A DNA stretch of 64,000 nt from Mucidula mucida. Lineage: Eukaryota > Basidiomycota > Agaricomycetes > Agaricales > Physalacriaceae. Made by a program: the position numbers and the translations under genes. Location: assembly GCA_015501055.1 (NCBI GenBank), contig JADNYV010000049.1, positions 62,001 to 126,000 on the forward strand. Reading direction: 5' to 3'. Under the pieces are notes generated by a model. It saw nothing but the letters and a program-made list of their open reading frames with translations. It was not told where the DNA came from and made no database searches. This document shows, in pieces, positions 56,034 through 64,000 of this stretch (within the stretch, counting starts at the first letter, position 1; every line of letters starts with the position of its first letter).

Positions 56034-57598
56034 TACTAACCACCGTTGTATCTACTTACTTATTACTAACTTGCTGACACGCGCACTACACCCTGCCGGG
56101 AGTCTTTCATTGGGTTGAATATAATTGGTCTTTTTCTTGCCTGAATCGGAAACACTGTATTACTTGGTAGCATGGGGATATCTAGAAAATCGAGCTGCTC
56201 GTTGAAGTAATTCGTCTTCAGCATTCTTGCACGTTTGCCATTATTCTGCAACTACTCTGCTTCGTTGAGTGTTCGATGCCGCCGATGACGTAGTCACGTA
56301 GCCTGGCGGTGATGCCCATATACGGCATCCAGCAAATCTGCATAATATCAGCAATGTCAATTGATTGTTTTCTCGGGACCAACCAGTCTGAGTATTAAGT
56401 TCTACTCGTGTTGACGGTTTTAGCTCTGTTCATCTCATCATACATGAAAGACGTTTAAATCACGATGCCGTTCGAATTCGTAACGGGCTTCACATGAAGG
56501 ATTGAATGCTGTACTTCTTGAGTCATAGAACTGTAGATGAGTCATTTAACGACAGCTGTTCGTTTATCTGCATGTCAGTACAATGCTAATATCTCCTGTG
56601 CCTTTCGGCTTCTTCATGGAATTCGAAGCGCCTTAAACGGTCAGGTCGCGCCACTGTGTCGTTCCTTGCTCCCCGCTCGCCGCCCTCCGCTTCCGATCCG
56701 TGATGAGTTGATTCTTTTTTCGGGTACCGTTATGGACGCGTTCGTAGGAGACCAGTCATCATCAATCAGAGACTCGAAGATAGATTCTGACGATCACGCA
56801 ACGACTACGACGGATTATGTTAGAAGCAGGCGAAGTTTGTTGATCTCGGGCTTGATTTAGAACGCGCGCACGAGATATTCAACGTTCAACCCTCGCTGTC
56901 GGTCATCCAATTAATCTTATGTGCCCGCCAAGATGGACTTTACGCTACCCGGCGCACTCGGGGGTGGGAGAAGGAAGGGAAGCTCCATACACTGTGACTT
57001 CCTGTCTTCGCGAATACGGGGAAGCGCGTAAAGACAGGTGGATGTTGCTCAACGGCGGCTTCGCGAAGTTGGTTCCTCGTGTTTGAAGCATGTTACTGAC
57101 TTTGTTGGGCGGCGGGTCAGGTGGCCTGAACCGGCATAGGTAGACGGAATCCCGCGGTGAATCTTCTGTGGGACTGTAAGAGTACAAGTTTTTAGAAATA
57201 ATTATACCTCTACACGCCGAATATAGTTGATGGTTGGCATGATGTACTGCCACTTGTATGCGTTGCGCACATGTAAGGTAAGCTTGGACATTTACTGGCC
57301 CCAGCTTGTTTGAGCAACATCGCTTATCGGAAGGTCGGCCTGTAAAAGGCACGTCCCTGCGTTCTTCCCTCAACCACTCACCTGAGGGTGCCCACTCTCG
57401 TCCATTCTTTTGCGCCATTCTCCTTGCATTCCAAGTGCTTTCCTGCTGCGCTGCCTTCCATTTTCCGTGCGTTATAGCCTTCAAGAAACCCCCAAAGTCT
57501 ACCCCCGGTTCCGCCTAAGATCGGTTGAATATACACAGTGGTGGACGGACCTTAACGAGAGCTTTAGCACTTGACTCTGCATACTACGCGCCGAAGAA
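56034..57598. other. Intergenic; contains a decayed receiver-domain copy
   Basis: No intact gene. A frame at 56537-56860 is unsupported. The piece at 56935-57065 is described separately. Confidence 0.5.
56935..57065 (+). pseudogene. Decayed fragment of the hybrid kinase receiver domain
   Basis: Aligns by eye with 52033-52160 in the last receiver of the hybrid kinase. Shared blocks include CGGCGCA/CGGCGCAC, then GTGGGAGAAGGAAGG, then CTTCGCGA. Translation gives RRTRGWEKEGKL where the intact gene has RRIREWEKEGKL, followed by a stop and frame drift. It is same-strand and about 4.9 kb downstream, so it is a remnant of a duplicated kinase or a local segmental copy. Confidence 0.7.
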
Positions 57599-60500
57599 AT
57601 GTCCGTTGTAGCCCCGCCGCCTGCATCGCTGTCACCGTCACCGCCATCCAAGACCGTTTCGCGCCAGTCGTCGACCGTGTCGGCCAAGGGAAAAGCGACG
57701 GAAAAGGGTTCAGCGACTCTGTCAAAGTCGAGTCTAAAGCGCCCAAAGTCATCTCGCAGTAACACACCCGCGCAGGAGGGCGACGAGTCGGCGTGGGGGT
57801 CCAACTTTTGGGTGACCCTTGTTGATCCACAGGTGTGTTTACAATGGGCCCGCCAAAATGCCGGGAATTGATGATGGCCATTTCACAGACCGAAAACCAG
57901 TTCTATGCATGCCCCGCCACTGGCCAGGTCAGCTGGGATCCACCGGTCGGGAATTTCGTGTACGCACCTTGCATTGCATTGCACCGCCCTTCCCTGAACG
58001 CCTTCCGTCTGCAGATTGCCCCCAAGTACAGAGGGCGAATGGTGGGAGCTCAGTGACGAGAGTCGAGGCGGTCTTTCCTATTATTACCAGACAAAGACAG
58101 GCGAAACCGTTTGGGAACGCCCTCAGGGTTTCGTAATTCCTCTGGGTATCATTCAAGTAAGTAAACCATTGTTCCTGTCACTCAGATCCTCAATATAACT
58201 ATGTTCAGAACACCGCGCTAGGAAGACGCTTATCGAATCGCGTTTCCAGGTCTATTCCCGCAGATGCCGCCCCGAATACCACGCCGGACCGACCATCTTA
58301 CAAGCGTTCCCAATCATACGCTAACGGCCAGGAGGCAAAGCCAAACGGACACCGCTCTCAGTCTGGCACTCCAACTCCCTCCGGCTCTGTCAAGAAGCAA
58401 TCCCCATCAGCCAGACGATCATTTTCTAACGACCAATACAATAATAATGTTAATTCTAATGGAACCTCCAGACTTCACACCCTTGCGCAACATCTTCCTC
58501 CAATACCTGCTTCGCCTTACTCCTCCGAGCATTCTTCTCCCCCAACGCCGACCTCTCAAAAGTCGCGGAAACTCAACGTGTCTTCTAGCTCTCCCAAATT
58601 GCAGTCTTATAATCAGGCTTCCCTTGGAAAACGTTCAGGAACACCCGACTCTCAACTTGCACGGTCCAAGTCCTCGTCTTACATCCCTCACCGACCGCTT
58701 CAACCGCAAAGTCTAAACGCCGCTGTCGAAATGCTCACGAGCTCCCCGTCGGAAAGTGGCAATTCCCTCTATCAGACTGGTTCTAGCAGCATTCGCGGCG
58801 CGCCAGCTACCGTCGACATCACGCCCGCAGAAATAGCACCACCCAAGCCCAGCCGTCCCATCCCACCTGTTCCCATTAGAGCTGCAACGATCTCCGGGAA
58901 GACGATTAGTGCACCGATACTAAACCAAGGTAAGCGTGGGTTCCATGACAATGCGACATCGACTCTAATGTCATAATGCGCATCTAGCCGCTACAATAGA
59001 GATGAGCCCTGTTAAAAATCGAGCTACGGGGCAGCCTATACTCGTCCAACCTCGTGTTGTAACGGTGGATGCTCCAACTGCTACTCTGAGTTCGGGGTAC
59101 GTGAGAGCAATACAACGGACGTTCATGATACTGAATTGACAACAGTCGAACTTATCCTGTTCTTCCGCACGACCTGGCTTCTGATATCTTGCATTTCTCG
59201 GAATCCAACTATGCCAAACAGTACTTTTCGACCCACCGGGTTGGATTCCTGTTCCGCCGACGCGTTCCAGTGGCGCAAATGATGTCCTGGCAGAAGGTAG
59301 CTGATATTTCAATGAATCAATGTGGCGCATCAGACGCTTACAGCCACATTCAAGACTCCGCTAACTACGCCGCTACTCGCGCTCAGCCGCGATCTAAACA
59401 AGCATGCGGTCAAGGTGTTCAAGGTCATACAGTACATCATGGGTGACAGAGAGCGCATCAATGGCAAATTGCCTTCTGAACATTTATCGCAACCCGCGTC
59501 GCTCAATTCGTCGACTGCATCATTGTCGTCGTCTACCTCCTCAAATATGCTGGAGCAGGAGCGATGGCTGTTAGGCGAAGGGTTAACACACGGCGAAATG
59601 CGCGACGAAATATATTGTCAAGTCATGAAACAGCTAACCACAAATCCCAACACGTGAGTATCTCAGTCTGTTGAGAGCGTTAGTCTGACCAGATCCCCAG
59701 GGAGAGCATTTTCAAGGGATGGCAACTGTTGTGTGTCCTTCTGATAACATTTCCACCTTCCAAGAACTTTGAGGCGTCGCTGAGCGGGTTCATTCAACAG
59801 CACACCGCGAAGCAGGAGGGTCGGGTGGACGTCATGGCCAAGTACTGTCTGCGGCGTTTGAGCTTCATCGCAATGAAGGGACCCCGAGGAAAGCCGCCAA
59901 CGACGGCAGAGATTGAAACGGCCTCGGTCAGTCTTGTTCTTCTAGGTTTGTTCTTGTTCAGTTGTATTTAATGTTATTTGCGTCAGGACGCCGCTTTCAA
60001 CCCCTCGACGTTTGGGGAATCGTTGGACGCCATCATCCGTTTACAAGAACGGAACTATCCTCACCAGAAGGTACCCATCATCTTACCCTTCCTGGCGGAT
60101 GGGATCTTAGCTCTGGGCGGAACCAAAGCGGAGGGCATATTCCGTGTGCCAGGCGATGGCGATTCGGTGTCGGATCTGAAGCTGCGTATCGATAAAGGGT
60201 ATTACACTCTAGATGGCGTGGACGATCCCCACATTCTTGCGTCTCTCATGAAACTGTGGCTCCGCGAGTTGTGTGATCCTCTGGTTCCGGAGGAGATGTA
60301 CAATGAGTGTATATCGAGCTCCAAGGATCCGGAAGCGTGCGTGCATATCGTCGAGCGGCTGCCCACGATCAACCGGCGGGTGGTGTTGTTCGTCGTTAGC
60401 TTTTTGCAGCTGTTCTTGGATGATCGAACGCAGACGCTGACGAAAATGACGCCCGCGAACTTGGCGCTCGTGATGGCTCCCAATCTTCTTCGTTGCAATT

Positions 60501-60737
60501 CTGACTCGATGGCCGTTGTGTTCACCAATGCGCAGTATGTGCAGCTTCTATGCTCTCTATGATTTTAATTCTGATTGCGATGGTAGATACGAACAGATCT
60601 TTGTGTACAACCTTCTTCTCCATCTGAAATGCGGTGAAGTCGACATGGACTACACACCAGCGCACGGGCTGGGTGCGGTTCCTGCGATATCCATTTCAAG
60701 GACGTCCAAATCCCGCACTCGGCGTAATCCTTACTGA
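57599..60737 (+). CDS. WW-MyTH4-RhoGAP protein (ARHGAP39/Vilse-like)
   Basis: GTPase-activating protein for Rho/Rac/Cdc42. The N-terminus is Ser/Pro-rich, with SAWGSNFWVTLVDPQTENQF, then a first WW-like element (FYACPATGQVSWDPPVGNFV) and a clear WW domain (WWELSDESRGGLSYYYQTKTG, ETVWERPQGF). A disordered stretch of about 250 residues follows (SNDQYNNNVNSNGTSR, PPKPSRPIPPVPIR). The MyTH4 domain includes LTTPLLALSRDLNKHAVKVF, THGEMRDEIYCQVMKQLTTN, GWQLLCVLLITFPPSKNFEA and AKYCLRRLSF. The RhoGAP domain has PIILPFLADGILALGGTKAE, GIFRVPGDGDSV (the arginine finger is the R here), LASLMKLWLRELCDPLVP and NLALVMAPNLLR. The first introns are 57832-57891, then one after NFV. The stop is at 60735-60737. 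Confidence 0.9.
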
Positions 60738-60960
60738 GCGGACAGCTTTTCTTGCTTCATCATTCGCCGTCTCGAGTTTTTCACATTCCCTAATATACTC
60801 TTGGATTTCATGCTCTCGTCTTGAGGTAACTATGTTGTTGTTTTGACAATCTTCGAATCTGTATGTAGCACTTACCAGCCTCTCTCTTCTCTTACTTTCT
60901 CTCTCGCCCGAGCATACCCCACAAGTAAATTGATCGAAATAATATTTCTTTTCTGTTGGA

Positions 60961-62062
60961 TCAATGGGTGGAGAGTGATGCAGAGCCGCCTCTGTCACGA
61001 CCAGGTAGCGTGTCCCACTTGTCAAACCCAAATATATCTTCGTCTATGTCTGTCAAGTCGGAAGATTTCCAATCGTCCCATTTTGGTTTGGGCTTGGAAG
61101 TGGCAGATTTGGGTTGGTCTTTCGCGCGCTGACGGGCTGCGAGCCTCTCCATTTTGTGTATCAAGTTCCACACCTCGTCACTATTGCCAAACGGATCCTC
61201 CTCTGTCCACAGATTGCGAGTCCCGACGTCGCGCACAATATCATCGACGAGCTTGCATGTGTGCTTATCCAGGACAACGCCGTTGGTGGACATCTCTTGG
61301 AGCGCGTCGTGGACGCCTTTGAGGTCGCGGAAACAGTTCCAACGGGTCTTTATGAGCTCGTTGTACGCCATGGTCGAGCATCCAAGACGTAGGAGACGAT
61401 GGAGAGATTGCGCGCATGGTCGAACATGGCCAACGCGAGATGCGGGTCTTTGTAGCGGTCGCGGAATGTTCTCATGAGCAAAGCCAGGAGATGGGGGTAT
61501 GCGGGCGACTGGAGTCTGGGTAGATTCTGCGCTTCCGCACCACTTCCTCGCCTCTTGGATCGCCTTGCGCGACGCAGCTTCCTGGCGCACCGACTCGTCA
61601 AACATCTCGCGCATGGCCCATTCCAGGAGCTGCTGGTCCGTATCGCACTGCTCCATCTCCTCCTTCTTGCGGTCGAGGTCGCTCTCCTCCTCCGTGGTCC
61701 ACTTTCTCCGGGAGTGCCGCCGCAGTTTGGAGAAGAGCTGCCCAATGTCGTCTTGTTGGAGCTCGACGTTGTCGACTGCTTTTGTCTGCTCGGAGACGGC
61801 AGCGAAGATCATGTTGAACATCTCGTTGAACGTGTTGATTTCCTGGTTCGTCATGGCCTGCCGCCTGCGCCGCGGGGCGGGAGTGGTTCTCGAGGGCTCA
61901 TTGCCTTCTTGTAGCTGGGCGGGAACAGAGATGGATTGGAGAGGCTTCAGTGTGGGGTAACTGTGAAACCACAGTTATTTTGTGTGTTATGCCGCGTTAT
62001 AGTAAGGTGCGTACTTTTTTGAAGGAGGTGCGTCTGAAAAATATTGACAACTGGGGAACCAT
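60961..62062 (-). CDS. Mtf2-like mitochondrial protein, several apparent frame breaks
   Basis: Resembles the C-terminal domain of yeast Mtf2/Nam1, a mitochondrial mRNA processing and translation factor. A start at 62062 gives MVPQLSIFFRRTSFKK, a good mitochondrial presequence. An intron from about 62015 to 61963 leads on to LKPLQSISVPAQLQEGNEPS and MTNQEINTFNEMFNMIFAA. The conserved domain is spread over two frames: YPHLLALLMRTFRDRYKDPH and LALAMFDHARNLSIVSYVL in one; GCSTMAYNELIKTRWNCFRD and LVDDIVRDVGTRNLW in the other. Shifts are near 61530 and near 61383 (a lost G in a G run), and the presequence exon is also one base out of phase. The tail is Lys/Asp-rich and ends at 60961. Confidence 0.65.
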
Positions 62063-62358
62063 GGTGCAACTAGAGCCTGGATTTCGCTCGCTGGACGCGT
62101 CCGGCCTGCGAGAACATGTTGAAAAAGACGCTGCAGAATGAAATAATGAAGTGACCTGTCTTGATTCTCTTCGCGACTTGCTGACATGACCGAAGCATGG
62201 CAAGTGCTGCTCAAGTTGCCGGAGAAATTTGCCGCTTAGGTTGCCGCTTCCGGCAGTTCACGTATTCTCACTGCTTCTCAGTTCTGACCTTGTTACATGG
62301 ACCTCTATATATCCCGTAGTGACGCGGTTACACAAGAGTACGTTGTATTCACGCAAGG

Positions 62359-63846
62359 TCAATCAGACAATTCCATGTAGTTAGGATCGGGAGATGAGAC
62401 GCTAAGACTCGACATACGATCTGCCAGTTTCTCTGGAGACGTAAGGGTATGAAGCTTCCGGGGCGCCTGCTTAGGACTGCCTTTGCGCCTGACTTTCGTC
62501 GGCGAAGGCGGCGGAGAGTCGTCCAACTCTGGGTTAGAATCAATTCCGCCGAAATCGAAATCCTCTCCGCTACTGTCTTGAGGAACAGCTTTGAGTGGAC
62601 GGCCTCTTTTTTTTGAAGAAGCAGTTTGGCTACTTGACGCGGTTTGGATTTGGATTGTGAGCGCCCTGGAAGCCGTTCGTCATCGGTATCATCCAGCTCT
62701 GGATTCGAATCGATGCCGCCGAAATCGAAGACCTCGCCGTCACTTGATTCATGGCCCATCTGTATCTTCGGTGGTCTGCCTCGCCTCTTCGGAGAGGATG
62801 CAGTAGTAGCAACTGCTGTCTTCTTAGGCCGTCCAACTTTCTTTGGTAAAGAGTGCCCTTTCTTCGACGGCGAAGGTGAAAGTCCGTCGTCACTAATGGT
62901 CGTGCGCTTCCTTGAAGTGCTCGCACGTCGTTTCCGTTTAGTAGGAGTGGTTTGAGTCTCATCTTCAACTCCATCGTTGTCCTCCATATCCAACCCAGCT
63001 TCGTGATCATCATCATCCATGACCTGAGTCGTACCAACACGGTTGAACATCGCTTTGACAACGTCCCCCCAAAGAATGTACTGGCACATCCTGGACATTT
63101 GCCTCCTCGTGGAATCATGCGTTCCAAGCTCCCTTCTTTTTCAAGGAAACGGGCAGAGAGACACGGCAGATGTGCCGACATCCCACAATCGGGACAAACT
63201 GCGATTGAAAGCGGCTCTTGAGGAAGACTGGAAGCGCAGACATGACAGCTCGAGTGTGGTGAAGGAGCTTTATCTGCGAGGAGATATCGAGCGTAGACGG
63301 GCCGCCAAGCACAGTTGAAGATGAAGCAACACTTTTTGGGAGCTTGCTCCAAATTTGCACGGCAGTTTCGGTGAAGAGCACAACACGAAGGGGCTGCACA
63401 TCATATGGATGAGTCGCGACCATCGTGTGCAAGTTCTTTACGTGCTGAGCGAGACTTCGACCCTTTGTGGTCTTTCCCTTGAGATGACGGGAGATGTGAG
63501 GATGTTGCCAGGCCCATTCGAATTGTAAAGCAGCTTGTTTGGATGGAAAACCGTGAACCAGCATGTGCATAACCCATGGACGCTTGTGCGATGTCTTCCA
63601 GGCTCCCTGTGATATCTCACCTTTGTTCGAATATTGAGCTATGACCTTTTGTTAGCGATAGAATTGATTCACCGTTATGTTGCCTGATACGCCTCAGAGG
63701 ATTTGGCGTGCTACCAATATATGTAGCTGTTGCAGACGGAGTCTTGAGAGATTTCAGGAGATAGCATGCGTAGAACTGTGGGTATGCATGCGCCTAATAA
63801 GCTCAGTCGAAACGTGGCGTCAGCGGAAGCGAAAGCTCACATTCAT
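62359..63846 (-). CDS. SLX1: SLX1 structure-specific endonuclease with AT-hook repeat tail
   Basis: GIY-YIG nuclease, catalytic partner of SLX4, cuts branched DNA. Minus-strand exons 63846-63841 (ATG plus one codon), 63775-63673, then one from 63620. GIY-YIG core: [37 protein letters not shown] (catalytic Arg), [29 protein letters not shown] (catalytic Glu). The C-terminal zinc module reads [35 protein letters not shown] and GKCPGC, then YILWGDVVK. The tail is unusual: an acidic/basic region with two AT-hook plus [14 protein letters not shown] modules, ending [12 protein letters not shown]. Two one-base losses in homopolymers break the frame, near 63087 (between CPGC and YILWGD) and near 62638. 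The gene name rests on the nuclease and RING-like parts. Confidence 0.85.
62510..62800 (-). repeat. Duplicated AT-hook plus acidic module in the SLX1 tail
   Basis: Two copies about 180 bases apart encode [20 protein letters not shown] and [19 protein letters not shown]. Both continue IDSNPELDD. The DNA copies remain clearly alignable. Confidence 0.75.
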
Positions 63847-64000
63847 GATGATGGTCTGTGAAGAACTGTGGCACGATCACGTGTTGTTGAACTCGAGACA
63901 AATGACTCACCTCTGGTGATAAACGACTCCAGAAGACTATTATACGTCTTCAATGTACCGGATGCCTTGTCAGACTAGCGTTTTGGCCTGGCCAATTGCG

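Noticed and set aside
1..64000. tRNA, rRNA or CRISPR arrays
   Set aside because: No A/B-box pairs, no rRNA-like blocks and no spaced direct repeats were seen; CRISPR is not expected in a fungus.
1..64000. Secondary-metabolite gene cluster
   Set aside because: Despite two Zn2Cys6 factors, an ABC remnant and several enzymes, there is no PKS, NRPS, terpene synthase or P450.

Overview
The window is nuclear DNA of a filamentous basidiomycete, almost certainly an Agaricomycete. Genes are dense and on both strands, introns are mostly 45-65 bp, and most proteins are classic fungal families: Zn2Cys6 regulators, DUF6533 membrane protein, fungalysin, double-kinase hybrid histidine kinase, EXO70, Vts1, MED31. 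Because introns are so frequent, I rebuilt genes by joining exons with matching phase. For most genes the exon lengths sum to a multiple of three and the joined protein keeps its family motifs.

Layout. 1-2.6 kb: 3' end of a hAT transposase, an AT-rich inverted-repeat patch, and a broken half-size ABC transporter. 3-8.5 kb: a small coiled-coil protein, nicotinamide riboside kinase, a fumarate reductase fused to cytochrome b5, and an Ala/Lys-rich repeat protein. 9.5-15 kb: a G-alpha subunit cut into 16 exons, a small protein resembling the NHEJ factor PAXX, and a conserved hypothetical. 15.2-20 kb: a membrane dipeptidase split by a 2.8-kb LINE whose target-site duplication falls on a 5' splice site. 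20.6-26 kb: a single-pass membrane protein, UCHL5 and MED31 (divergent), and an SLC35-type nucleotide-sugar transporter. 26.7-34.4 kb: a Zn2Cys6 factor with a decayed 3' part, a DUF6533 membrane protein, a Git3-like GPCR, and a DUF218 protein. 34.6-44 kb, minus strand: a C2H2 plus Zn2Cys6 factor, a HAD hydrolase of the CECR5 type, a DUF1932-type dehydrogenase, Vts1, and a protein O-fucosyltransferase. 44-57 kb: EXO70 and a hybrid histidine kinase (divergent), a fungalysin, and a decayed copy of the kinase's receiver domain. 57.6-63.9 kb: a WW-MyTH4-RhoGAP protein, an Mtf2-like mitochondrial protein, and the SLX1 nuclease with AT-hook repeats.

How they relate. There is no biosynthetic cluster. 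Signalling is well represented (GPCR, G-alpha, hybrid kinase, RhoGAP, exocyst), as is DNA repair (PAXX-like, SLX1), but the genes are not arranged as operons. The most notable points are the LINE insertion that duplicated a splice donor, extreme microexons (4, 6, 7, 12, 14, 15, 15, 16, 19 and 21 nt), a candidate fungal PAXX, and a run of one-base frameshifts, many of them in homopolymers, in otherwise intact genes that look more like assembly errors than mutations.
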